Source: Reticulascus tulasneorum
Taxonomy: Eukaryota > Ascomycota > Sordariomycetes > Glomerellales > Reticulascaceae
Direction of reading: 5' to 3'
NCBI GenBank assembly: GCA_001557505.1
Contig: LSAX01000003.1
Coordinates: 1,860,001 to 1,924,000, forward strand
DNA length: 64,000 nt
Every line of letters starts with the position of its first letter. Position 1 is the first letter of the stretch. Below, piece by piece: positions 23,991 through 35,400 of the stretch. A program made the position numbers and the translations under genes. The notes beneath the pieces were generated by a model that saw only the letters and a list, made by a program, of their open reading frames with translations, made no database searches and was not told the origin of the DNA.

Positions 23991-25690
23991 GCGCGAGCTG
24001 CCAGGCATCTTGGCAAATCCGTCTTACACGTTTGCCTCGCAACTAGGTTTGCAAGTGGTCAATGGCAGGCCCAAGAATTCCGGAGCGAAATCGTGGGGCA
24101 TAGCGTGTATTTGGAAATTTTTGGGAGGGTCTCAACCTTCTTTCAAGGACCATCTGCCGCAATCCGAACAATCACATGCCCCAACGGTCGGCTTTTAGAC
24201 TGGTCGTGCACTTTGGTCTAGCAGGGATCCTACCGGAGCCGAGCGTTGGTCCCCTTCCCAGTCAGTATTGAGACCGAAGCCGGGTTCCTCAAAGGGAATG
24301 TGATGGCGGAGATGGACACCGATTTGGAGAGCACCCGCCACGTCCGATTGCGATGACGATATTGGCGAAGACAATCGAGTCCGCGGGGGCCGATGTATGC
24401 TACAACCCTAGCAACAGGTATCCAACTCTCGATAACTAGCAATACGAGGGACTTTGCACGAATGATCGGATAGGGATACAAAATAAGGAGCAATCAAGCT
24501 GGCAGCATTTGCGTACCTACGTTTACATACCAACTGGTGCATTACTCAGCAACACAATGCCAGCAAGATTAGGTAGGTTATTTATGGAACTTGTAGCGGA
24601 AGGGTGAAGCAGTATCTTCCACTGCTACAGTACCATGTCGGTATTTACATCCAGAAGCGGCCAGTATATGGCTTTCTGACCTTCACGAGAGCTGTGGCAA
24701 GCTGACATCTCGGTGAGTGGATCATAAACCATGCCGCACATCGCAACGTTGGCTTCAAGGTAACAATCGAAAACTACCCTGAAGAAAGAATTCTTTATCT
24801 CTTCCGCGTTAGTGATATGTAGGGTTCATGGGCCGGTGTCCAATAGGCAGTTGCTTTATCTTAACATCCTACGTAAATGAGCGTAGCTTGCGCGAAGCAG
24901 AGAAATCCCAGAACCAGATCTCCGCTTCCTTGATTCCAGGGTTCCCATTTTAACTGCGTACATGACCTAGTCTACCCACTAAGCACGAACTGCAAGCTTT
25001 GTCACGATATACGCGAGAGGCGAAAATGAAGTAAGAGAACCTATAGATGGCTCGAAGTTGATAAGCTGTCCGGAGCTCTCAATTGCTGAAGAGATGCAAT
25101 CTTACTACTCCAAAAGGCGGTGTCAATCGTTAAATTGGTGCGTCTGCATACGGCGTATGGTCTGACGAGGGAGAACTTACATACTGGAATACCTCCATTT
25201 TCGGACGGCTTGCCACCGCAATCTCACTTGTAGCCACTGCCCCATGCGCAAGTGATTGCCCACTTCCTGGTTATGCCGTTGCATGTGGTGCGTGCTCATT
25301 GTTGCCGATTGTCTCTCGTTTCTTTTCTAGTTAGGCCTTAGCCTGGGCCAAGTGATGGGTATGTGGATGGAATCACGGACGTGGAGAGTTGCCTCGAAAC
25401 GAGGAACTGCAAATAGGCTTTCATGCCAAACTCTATCAACGATATACAGAAATAAGGGAGTCTCAGCTCCACGCATCTCTAATTGAACCATCATCTCAAA
25501 AAAGTCTCACACCAGGCTGTCGTAATGAGCCTGTCCAAGCCCCGGCCGCTCCCCCGTCGTCTGATGCTGAAATCGCAGCACAGCACAGCCCAAACGCCGT
25601 CGTTGACTCTTACACTTGACCGGAATCCCAGTTTATGCTTCCATATGAACGCCACAATCAGTCCCCGTAAAGCTCGGTCCGCCAGCTGTA
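23991..25690. other. intergenic region, 1.7 kb
   Basis: Between the S1P lyase start and the stop of the mannosyltransferase gene. Only short open frames appear on either strand, none with protein-like conservation that I recognise. No repeat or RNA gene is seen. Confidence 0.5.
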
Positions 25691-26752
25691 CTACGCGTTC
25701 TTAAACGCGGTGCGCCATTTCAGGTTGTAGGTTTCCAGCTCCGACTCGCAAGCTCTCTCGCCTGTCTTGGTACATCCAGCGGCGCGTACAACGAAATCAC
25801 CATCCTTGTAGAGTTCGCCCTTCTCAAGCCTGTTGTATGAGTTTATTTGCTGCTGTGGAATCAGGGCTAGCTTGGACAGGATTGTTGGATGCCATTGAAC
25901 AATATGTTCCTGTGAAGTGGTCAGTGATAGTTCTTGTCCCCGATCCTCTCGAAGGGCTCACCAGAGCATGTGTTTCCGCCTTCTGAAAGTTGTAGCTCCT
26001 GTATAGAGGATCGAACCAGGTGTCAAGGAGAAACTTGGCCCACTCCCCGTTCCTGACGATAAAACTTCCAGATGACAATCCATCCCGGTCCTGACTCAAC
26101 ACAAAGTCTACCTCATCACCTCTCAGATGAGAAAACGTTTTGATGATACTGTCGGGCGGCACGACTGGGTGATCTTTGATCATTATGTCCCGGAGCTTGT
26201 CAGGCTGCAAAAGGTCATTCTCCACTGACTTCTTCGGGTCCATGATGTATGAATCCTGGTCCAGATACCAGATATAGGTAGCATCGGGGTATATCGTCAT
26301 CGCGTGTCTCATTGCCACCACCCTATTCCATGACACCGGAGAGCCGTGAAGGTCATAGTCGCCTACTGCTGCAAACAGTACTTTGTATCCTGTCCGAGAC
26401 CCGTTAGTACCCTTGGCCGGATCAACGAGGAAGATTCGGGACGCGACATACCATGCCTCTCGGCATATTGTAACCTGTTATCTCGTATGCTCTGCATGTA
26501 TTCCTTGCTGTACGCCGTCACATCCAACACCGTGACTAATACCACAGGCGGGTTTCCAGACGGTCGATGAGCCTCATACGTTGAACCGCGCCATTTCGGT
26601 ATTATGTAGAAGATCGCAAACACCACCAACACAACAAGAGCAATTGGTTTCAATCGGGATCTCCGGAGCGACGGGAGTAAAGGTATCCTCGAGGATCTGG
26701 GTCGGAACGGGGGAGGGTTGGAGTTTTTCCGAGGCGGGTACGCGAAATGCAT
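25691..26752 (-). CDS. alpha-1,6-mannosyltransferase-type glycosyltransferase (MNN10/MNN11 family, GT34)
   Basis: Three exons: 26752-26452, 26389-25962 and 25909-25691, with introns of 62 and 52 bp, giving 315 aa. A short basic cytoplasmic N-terminus precedes one type II membrane anchor (IALVVLVVFAIFYIIP, about 37-52). The catalytic domain contains YIWYLDQDSYIMDP with the DQD metal-binding motif near 143-145, the LSSGSFIVRNGEWAKFLLDTW block, and a final exon with EHIVQWHP and the acceptor-side loop. These are hallmarks of the GMA12/MNN10 family, Golgi enzymes that elongate the N-glycan mannan backbone. DQD fits the Mnn10/Mnn11 branch rather than the galactosyltransferase branch; I cannot say which of the two it is. 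Confidence 0.9.
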
Positions 26753-28174
26753 CTTGAAGGGTTGTCGAGATCTGCCTGCCGCAGGTCACTGGGTAAATGG
26801 ATCTAGTGGACGTTCTAAGATCGAAGCTCTGAGTCTCTGGCCGGTGTGGCTCCGGTCGCGTTCGACGTTTGTGATCTCCCCTCGAAAGGAGCTGACAGTG
26901 TTCGGTACGACAATAGCCTTGGCAAAGCAAGGAGAAGGGACAAGTATCAGTAATTAAGAGCGAGGGCTGGTAGAAGGGGCGCCGTGCATCACGAGAATTT
27001 GCGCATAATGGCAAATTCTATATGATGCAAAGGCTGCTTCCGAATTGGGCGGTCTGCGGTATCGACTTCTCTTCCAGCGACAGAGATCTTGAATTGCATC
27101 GGGACTGTGACGAACGGTACATTTGTATGCTTTCGTCGAAATCATCAATCCACTTTTTACACGAGCTGGTGCTGAGCCACATTTCAGGGATACGAGCGGC
27201 GTTACAAAGCCCCGAGAGCCCCCCTAAAAGTGGCGCTGTGGGGGTTCCGAAGGTCGGGCATTTGGCTCCCTGCTAGCGATTCTCTCTCAGGGAGAATCTC
27301 GGGGATATATTACCCACCAAGCAGGTCCAAGAATCAACAAGCGCTTTGTCTACTGTAACTACAAGCTACTTATCTTTAGACAGGTGCTAGATACATAATT
27401 CAAGCAGCCACCTGGGACACCATAATTATTTTCCAAGCTCGAAATGTTGTGGCTCACGTAATATGCACGCGCATTGTAGCGATTTCGAATATTACTACCT
27501 ACAGCCTCTAGCAGGTTTTGGTATGCGGGAGGAAATGTGATCGGCAACATAAGGCCGTATATTGTACGGGTTCTCGGCCTCATCGGAACGGTGGTCAATA
27601 CGAGCCATTGCTCAGTGAAAGCATACGGTTTCTATAATTCTGACTACCTGCTTGATCTGCTTGCTCTAAGCTTTCCTCTATCTATGCCGCCAAGTATCAG
27701 GAGAACATGTAGTCTTATGCTTCGCAGCATGTTCTTCACTTTGTAATGCCTAGCATGGGAAGTCTAGTACGAAGTGGTGCTGTCGCTTATCATGTTCTTG
27801 ATGATTTCAAATAACGTCAATAGTGAGTCTGTATTGCAATTTATCTAGTCAATGACAGAATATTATTTGTATGAATCAGTCTGTGCCTGCGACAACCGAA
27901 ACGGAGAGCTGAAGATTGTCATCGGCGAGGGAGTTGTCGCCCGAGAGCAACTAACCCTATAATACATCTGATGGCCAACGCAATCCAAATGAGCCCATAC
28001 CAAAACGGCAAGAATTCCAGGATAGAAGCGAGGGCCTTGATCTCTGCACACAGACTAGTTGACACGATGTGGAAGAGAAGCTTCGAGGCAACTTAAGAGT
28101 GTGCAGTGTACGGGAACCAAGTAAAACAAGAAGAGCGTCAAAGACTGGAGACACTTTGGTGAGTTAGCATTATG
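26753..28174. other. intergenic region, 1.4 kb
   Basis: Promoter of the mannosyltransferase gene and 3' flank of the RING-CH gene. The stretch 27300-27900 is AT-rich. An open frame at 27359-27598 (minus) has a hydrophobic look but no confirming homology or splice context. Nothing else is supported. Confidence 0.5.
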
Positions 28175-29110
28175 CTAGAGATCCTTCCTGCTCTCATTGG
28201 CAGGGTCTGCTCCATCCTCATCCTCATCGTTGTCAGGGCCTACGTCAAAGACCCTGTCACTCACTTTTGCTAAAGCGGATGCGCTAAACTTTCGGACGGC
28301 CTTCCAGACACCATACATGAAAGTCATTGCGCCGATCAAGACCAACGCCCAGCTGATGTTCTCAACTCTCGCTCGTCCAGTCCCGCCTCGTCGCCCGGAT
28401 GGTCCTAACAATCCACTCGATCTAAGGTTCCACCACTGCCACGGCGTCATGGCGAAGATAACCTTGAAGAACCCAAGAAGTCCCAGAGAGAAGAAGCCCT
28501 TGAGGAAGTGCTCCAGCCAGGTACCTGGCTCGACGAGCTCAGGCTCTTGCGTAGCTTCGATGTCCTCGAGGACATTCGCAACAGTGTCAGCAAGGGTACC
28601 CATGGGATCTTGCCATAGGTTGAGAATGGGGTCCCCGACGAAGCCGAGCAGGAAGACGCAAACGAAGAATATGGAAAAAGTGAGGACGATCTGGGCAAAG
28701 CTGCTGCTCAGCCGGTTCGCCCATGATAGACGCTCGATTCTGTACTTGAAGCCACAGGTTGGGCACGAAAAGAAGGTCCGGTCGGCCGTGGGATCGCTGT
28801 ATCGCCATTCTTGCAAGCAGCCCTCATGTACATAGCGTAGTGATCCCTTGCACTTGCATGGTGAGATGAGGCGTCCCAACTCAGGATCCTCGGATATGTA
28901 ATGGGGCCGAGGTTCAGAGCCCATCAAACCACCGAGTGCGCCGCCGGAGCCATTGTCAAAGGTAGGATGCACTACTTCAAGGCATATTCGACAAGTACGT
29001 GAGCCGTAATGTCTTCGCTTCGGTGCCGGTTTTGGTGCCTCGGGATTAGCATTCGCCTGCGCGTGGTCATTCCCGGATGCCGCGGAGTAAGAACCGCCGG
29101 CTGGATCCAT
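28175..29110 (-). CDS. RING-CH (MARCH-type) membrane E3 ubiquitin ligase
   Basis: Single exon of 311 aa. A RING-CH (C4HC3) zinc finger occupies residues 40-119: C40 and C43 in CRICLE, C85 and C87 in PCKCKGS, H95 and C98 in VHEGCLQEW, and C116 and C119 in CPTCG. The His in the fourth-ligand position marks the variant RING of MARCH/Doa10-type ligases. Hydrophobic segments follow at about 138-160, 207-228 and 255-272, so the protein is membrane bound. The acidic C-terminus ends in SRKDL. Family role: ubiquitination of membrane proteins. It is much shorter than Doa10 (over 1300 residues), so it is a small MARCH-like ligase. The gene is divergent from a proteasome subunit gene. Confidence 0.9.
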   Translation of the reverse strand: MDPAGGSYSAASGNDHAQANANPEAPKPAPKRRHYGSRTCRICLEVVHPTFDNGSGGALGGLMGSEPRPHYISEDPELGRLISPCKCKGSLRYVHEGCLQEWRYSDPTADRTFFSCPTCGFKYRIERLSWANRLSSSFAQIVLTFSIFFVCVFLLGFVGDPILNLWQDPMGTLADTVANVLEDIEATQEPELVEPGTWLEHFLKGFFSLGLLGFFKVIFAMTPWQWWNLRSSGLLGPSGRRGGTGRARVENISWALVLIGAMTFMYGVWKAVRKFSASALAKVSDRVFDVGPDNDEDEDGADPANESRKDL

Positions 29111-29748
29111 GATGCTCGTTGATGTTGCTGACAGACGGCGTTCGAGCCAGTGTATCGTACCAGGTCGATGCTCGGATCTGGTTTGACTCTAGTTTGACTC
29201 TGGTATTTAAGACGGGCGAGATTGGGGGCCGATGGCGTTTATATGTGGTGGTTGTAGGTAGGATCGTGAGACTCGATAGGTGATTTGTACTCCAAGCGGG
29301 TACTTTCCAACCCTAACACCTACATGTTATATGTATATATCAGACCACGTAGCTGGGTCGGGGTCGGAGCAGCTTTCGGAGTCGCCAAGGGAATCAACCG
29401 AGTCGGGCTCACGAGGGGTTCAGAAGAGGGAACCGCGGTGATCCGAACAACGAGCTGTTTTGCACTAGTGTCCCACTCTGGGGTTGGAGCTTCGTTCGTT
29501 CCTGCCCGGGTGGCCAACTCAAATCCTAATTTGATTACATCAGCTTAATCGGCACGGGATTTCTGCCACCGACAAATCACGTGACTCGATTAAGCTTGAG
29601 CTTGACGCGGCGCGAGTTGCCTGGGACGGCGAGCTACGAAGCTGCAGCAGCCTCACCTTTGCTTTGACGTAGAAATCAATTCGGCTCATCTCCTCTCTCC
29701 AAAACACCACATCTCCCAACCAGACTCGACCTCAACAAAATCCTAGTC
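29111..29748. promoter_or_regulatory. divergent promoter, RING-CH ligase and PRE8
   Basis: 638 bp separate the two start codons. A perfect E-box CACGTG lies at 29578-29583, about 170 bp upstream of the PRE8 ATG. A TTCTGCCACC stretch just before it (29561-29570) resembles, but does not match, the reverse complement of the yeast proteasome element GGTGGCAAA. Use of these sites is inferred. Confidence 0.4.
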
Positions 29749-30819
29749 ATGGCTGACCGATATTCCTTCTCGTTAACGACATTCTCGCCCAGGTAAGCCG
29801 TCCCATGCCATTCATGTGAGCTCTCAAACTGACGGAAAACAGCGGCAAGCTGGTTCAGATTGGTATGTTTCCCAGATAGCTCTCCAACCGGGGAGGACGG
29901 ACAGCTAGGACTCTGGAAAAACTAACCCGACAAACTTAGAGTATGCCCTCAATGCCGTCAATCAAGGTGTTACTGCACTGGGAATCAAAGGCAAGCTGGC
30001 CCCTGCGTCTCCACCATATGTGTTGGGTTCCTAACCGGTGTACAGCCACAAATGGCATTGTCTTAGCGACTGAGAAGAAGTCATCATCTCCACTTGCAGA
30101 CCCAACCTCGTTGTCCAAGATCAGCCTCGTCACCCCAAACATTGGAATGGTTTACTCTGGTATGGGACCAGACTACAGAATATTGGTGGACCGAGCACGC
30201 AAGGTATCACACACCGGCTACAAGCGCATCTACAACGAATACCCCCCAACACGGATATTGGTGCAAGATGTTGCCCGGGTCATGCAGGAGGCGACTCAGT
30301 CAGGAGGTGTTCGGCCGTATGGTGTCAGTCTTCTGATCGCAGGCTGGGACGAAGGTATCCTCCCCGAGGACGAGGACGAGGCGGAAGCCAAGGAAGGAGA
30401 AGCGAAGAAGGCCACCGGAAAGACTGGCGGTATTCTGAAGGGCGGCCCCATGTTGTACCAGGTTGATCCATCAGGCAGTTATTTCCCCTGGAAAGCCACC
30501 GCCATTGGCAAGAGTGCCACCTCCGCAAAGACTTTCCTGGAGAAGAGATACACGGAGGGCCTAGAGCTTGAGGATGCCGTTCACATCGCTTTGCTGACCT
30601 TGAAGGAGACAATTGAGGGAGAGATGAGCGGAGATACCATCGAGATTGGTGAGTTTCCCCTCCGATGCAGTGTTTGTATTTGCATTTCTGACGTGAACAG
30701 GCATCGTCGGACCACCCGCAGATCATTTGCTCGGCATTGAGGGTGTCGAGGGAGCCAAAGGGCCACGCTTTAGAAAGCTGAGCCCTCAGGAGATTGAAGA
30801 TTACCTGACGAATCTGTAA
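29749..30819 (+). CDS. PRE8: 20S proteasome subunit alpha type 2
   Basis: Five exons: 29749-29792, 29843-29862, 29940-29990, 30046-30648 and 30701-30819, giving 278 aa. The protein starts [20 protein letters not shown], the alpha-subunit N-terminal signature that gates the core particle. [20 protein letters not shown] and the C-terminal GPRFRKL block match Pre8. Exon 2 is only 20 bp. The third intron (29991-30045) has a GC-AG boundary: the donor reads GCAAGC and no GT donor keeps the conserved sequence intact. Residues about 140-172 ([20 protein letters not shown] onward) are an acidic/Lys-rich insertion absent from yeast Pre8 (250 aa). The subunit is structural, not catalytic. Confidence 0.95.
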
Positions 30820-32471
30820 ACCATCATTTGAGATGTTTGCAGGGGAAGCCGTCATCATGACCTTGTACCATAGACAACCATAGAGGCCCGGAACTAGTTT
30901 TTGGCGTTCCAACGCCTGACTTATGGACATGACACCCTAGAGCAAGGCAATATTGTGCATGAACCGTTCCTCATCTAAGGATCCGGCTTCCGACTCAGGC
31001 AGAAATGTGCTGGCGAAGCTGATTCCCCAAATTTCTCCGCAAGATATTTGGCAGCCTAACTTACAAGATAGCGAATGCTCTCCTCCCAGAGTTCAGAACA
31101 CAGAAATAGACTCTGGAGCATGATACTGATGCGCGTATGCCTAATAAAAGAGGATAACCTTAATGACCTGCCTGGCGGCCTGGATGATCTTTGTTGGTCA
31201 GAACCAACATGAGAACTTTTGTATTCCAGATCTATGCCTTGTATTTTCACACCGGGGGTGGTGGTTGTTGTTGTTGCGTCGTTAAGTCTACGGTAGACAA
31301 GGGGGGGTTGTGGATGGAAGGGAGGGAGTAGTCTTCATCTCCAAGTCGACATTTACGGACTACTCGCGGCTGAACAAGTATTTGCTAGATAAGCTTATGC
31401 ATGTCATTGGCCATGCTGTGATTTCAAATTCTTGATTATTGAGGTACTTTTGGGTTGTCAGTTGAGTTGAAGAGTGCAACAGTTCAATCATATGGTGGTA
31501 CAAGGACAGGTATGTATGTATGATGTATGACTCCGAGCTTAATCAACTGGGAACCCTGGAGAGGGCAACCGCAGGTTAAGAGTCACAAGGGCCGACCCTG
31601 CAGGGACGAGGTGGTCGTGAATTTGTTTCACGGCCCAGGCATCAACGGGCTGCAAGGCAGCACAGCCCATATATGTTGTGATACTCCAAGTTCCTCTCTT
31701 GCGCATCGCGCCTCATCTTCGAATGCATTGGGCATGTCATCCTTCCAGGCATGCATGCATGCGCCAACGGGGCAAGGTGGCATGCATCCTCCACTACGAT
31801 CACTACCCGTGCCGAAAAAGTGCACGTTCTGCACGTTTCCCATGCTCCTTGCTAGAGTCATCATGTAATCAAATAAAAAACCCCTCCCCAAGTGCTGTGG
31901 TTGTCGTGGCCGAACAGGTTTCGTGATTTGATTAAGATTGATGTCACCAAGGATTCTGGCCGGGGACTTTTTTTTTCACTGCCTTCGTAGTGCAGTGCGT
32001 AAGACGTCTACGTCCCACATCTGGTGGTGGGCCACCTGCGGTTGTGACTGGATTAAGAATCTCCAAAAGCACGGCTTTGGGACTGCATAGAGCTTTCTTA
32101 GCAAAGGAACTATTTGCTTTGCATCCCAAGCTTCGCTCCTGCTTCCTCAAGAAACCCCCCCCTCTACGCAATCCATCCTGTCAGGCGACTCGTGTGCGGC
32201 ACTTTTGTTAGTCCCGATGCTCAACTGACCCTAGTCCGAGCACGCCGTCACTATTCGGCCGGACCTTGCATCTTGGAACCCAGGTTTCGCCCGGCGCTAC
32301 CTTGCCATTGCGCGAATGATCCGCTTGCTGCTTTCCGGTTTGAGCCGCGTCATAATAGGACGCTTCGTTACGCCCTGTTGCCGCTTGAGTCACGCCCGTC
32401 GCGGCAGTTATCGTCACCCCCTGGCGAATTGGTAGCCTAGCAGGTTTACCACGGAGCCGGAATCCACCGGA
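30820..32471. other. intergenic region, 1.65 kb, upstream of DCL2
   Basis: PRE8 3' flank and Dicer promoter. A short GTT-repeat tract lies near 31257-31276. At 31981-32030 the sequence resembles the 5' half of a tRNA (GCCTTCGTAGTGCAGTGCGT) but lacks the T-arm and 3' acceptor strand; see findings. No coding gene is supported. Confidence 0.5.
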
Positions 32472-35400
32472 ATGCCATGGACCACGACTGACTATTCTGA
32501 CACGTCGTCCAACGGCAGCAATGATGATGGCCCGCAAGAGTACGTACTCGGCGGTACTGATGAACACCTCAGGCCCCATATCATCGAGACCTTCTCTGCC
32601 GCCGTCAATCATGGTGTCCTTGACAACGAGGCTTCTATGCCTCTGGACGAAACGGCCTCAGGCAACGCGGCCATTATGGCATCCCGAGCCTATCAGTTGG
32701 AGATGTTTGCAGAGAGTATGAAGCAGAACATTATAGTAGCTGTAAGTGACAACTCTTAACAAAATAGTATGCGGGCCAATGCTTACCCAAGTGATAGATG
32801 GATACTGGGAGTGGAAAGACGCAGGTGTAAGTGACGCTTTCGCCTCAAACAAAATATACAGTCTCCCTCTTACAAGTCATCCCAGTGCAGTCCTACGGAT
32901 CAGGGCAGAGCTAGAAAGAACAGTCCCTGAGAAGGTTTGCTTGATCCTTTAGCTGTCGTAGCCTTCAGGAACTAACGGCTCGCAGATTGTTTGGTTTTTG
33001 GCTCCAACCGTCAGCTTATGCAATCAGCAATTTGAGGTCCTCCGCACTCAGATTCCAGCGGTGCAAAGCAAGTTCCTGAGCGGCGAGGACAATGTTGATT
33101 CGTGGTCCGAGCAAGCAGTCTGGGACGCGGTGCTTCTGAATGTTCGCATAGTAGTGTCAACGTATCAGATCTTGCTAGATGCCCTCAAGCATGCCTTTGT
33201 GCGAATGGAGACGCTGGCACTGATGGTGTTTGATGAAGGTACGCTACCTACGCCCAAACTCGTACCAATATGAACTAATTGGACTGCAGCCCATAATTGC
33301 GTGGGGGATAGCCCAGGAAGCAAGATAATGAAGCTCTACTATAAGCAGAAGCGGGACAGTCAGCAGGTACCTCATATCCTAGGCTTGACCGCAAGTCCCA
33401 TCATGAAATCCAAGCTTGACGGGATCGAGGCTCTCGAAATCACACTCGATGCAGTCTGCAAGAGTCCCACGATTCATCGCGATGAGCTTATTGCCCGTGT
33501 CAAACGACCGCAACTGTCCTACGTCCCCTATGCTCTCCAAGATCCATCATCCGCCAGCGCCAGGATGACTCCAAGTATGGAGAACCTGCGGAAAGCGCTA
33601 CACAACTTGGATATCTTGCAAGACCCCTATGTGCTGCATCTGAAAGCCGAGGGTACCGATCGAAGTCGACGGACGCTTGAAAAGGTATTGGACACATACG
33701 ATACCTACATTCAGAAACAGATGATATCGTTTTGCCGTGCAAGTGGTAACATCCATCGAGATCTAGGCCCCTGGGCTGTCGACCATTATATCTGGGAGGT
33801 GATCACTAGATTGCAACGTACTATTGAGTCTCGGGACTTGTGGCTAGACAACTGGAAGGATGAGGAAAAACAGTATCTAGCAAATGCCCTTCAACAAGTC
33901 AACGCTCAACGGCCCCCCGATACTGCACTGAGCCCCCAGACTTTAAGTGAGAAGGTAGCCGTGCTCATCGACCGACTCCTGTGTAGTGATCACGACGTTG
34001 TGGGAATCGTCTTCGTCAAAGAACGAGCGACAGTGGCTGTCTTGTCTCATATCCTCAGCATTCACCCTCTGCTCCGGAAAAGATATCAGGTTGGTTCGAT
34101 GGTAGGCACATCCCAGTATATGACGAAGAAACGAGAGATATGGGATCTATCCCGAGCGGAGGATTTGAAGTCCCTCAACCAGTTTCGGTCCGGCAAGACG
34201 AATCTTTTGATTGCGACCAGCGTCCTCGAAGAAGGCATCGATGTGCCGGCTTGCAACCTGGTCATCTGTTTTGACAAACCTGACAACCTCAAATCGTTCA
34301 TTCAACGCCGTGGAAGAGCCCGGATGCGGGATTCGAAGCTCGTGATTCTTCTTGAACAGGCGGATAAGCTGCCTACGCAGTGGGAAGCCCTGGAAACGGA
34401 AATGAAACGACGATATGAAGATCAAGAGCGCGAACTTGAGAATCTGAAAGATATCGAGGAGTCCGAACTGCCGGGAGCTGAGACATTTGTCGTCCAAAGC
34501 ACCGGTGCGATTCTCGACTTCGACAGCGCGAAACAGCACCTCGACCATTTCTGCAGGATACTGTCCCCCGGTGAATACATTGACTGGCGGCCGGACTACA
34601 TCACGCGGAAGACTGATGAGAGCGAACCCCCAACACTGCATACCACGGTCTTGCTTCCCAGCTATATTCCTTCGCACGTTCGTTTCGCCGAGAGCAAGAG
34701 GACGTGGAAGTCCGAAAAGAACGGCACGAAAGATGCTGCTTTTCAAGCATACGTCGCTCTTTACAAAGCCGGTCTCATCAATGAGAATCTCCTCCCTTTC
34801 CAAACCAAAGACTTTGCGCGTGGAGCGGAATCGCGTGCACCGGTTGTGCAGGTCAACGGTGTGCTCAATCCTTGGCTGAGGGTGGCGCGGGCCTGGCATG
34901 AAAGCGACAGGCTCTGGTCTACTTCCGTCAGACTCAGAGATTCCGAAGGCGTCTTGAAGGGAGATTTCGACATGGTGCTCCCTGTCCAGCTACCCGTCCT
35001 TCAACACCTGCCCGTGTACCTTGATCACAACACACCTTGGCTTCTTGAGTTTGATAGTCAAAAGCAAATCCTCCCAAACAACAGAGATACAGCGCAGTTC
35101 CCAGACCATACCTCTGTACTTCTTGCGCTCCCATTCAGTCATCGATGGCCGGCCGAGAAGTGCCAACACATTGTGAGATTTGTCGCAAAAGACGCACAAC
35201 TATCCCTGGATCAGCTAGGTGCCGTGAGATTCGGACCCGAACATGCAGAAGCCGAACGGCTACCATACTTGGTGAGAGATCAGTCAAGCTGTCCTTATAC
35301 ATATGATGGCATCATCCCGTCCAAGCCGCCGGCCGAAACCATCCAGCGACCTTTCTACGGATTCGACGATGCCCCAGCGGATGTACCTTACTTGGTCCTC

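Noticed and set aside
26006..26020. GGATCGAACC resembling a reverse tRNA B-box
   Set aside because: It lies inside the conserved coding sequence (LDTWFDPLYR) of the mannosyltransferase gene.
34147..34899. 250-codon minus-strand frame
   Set aside because: It is antisense to the helicase and DUF283 region of DCL2, which is unambiguous.
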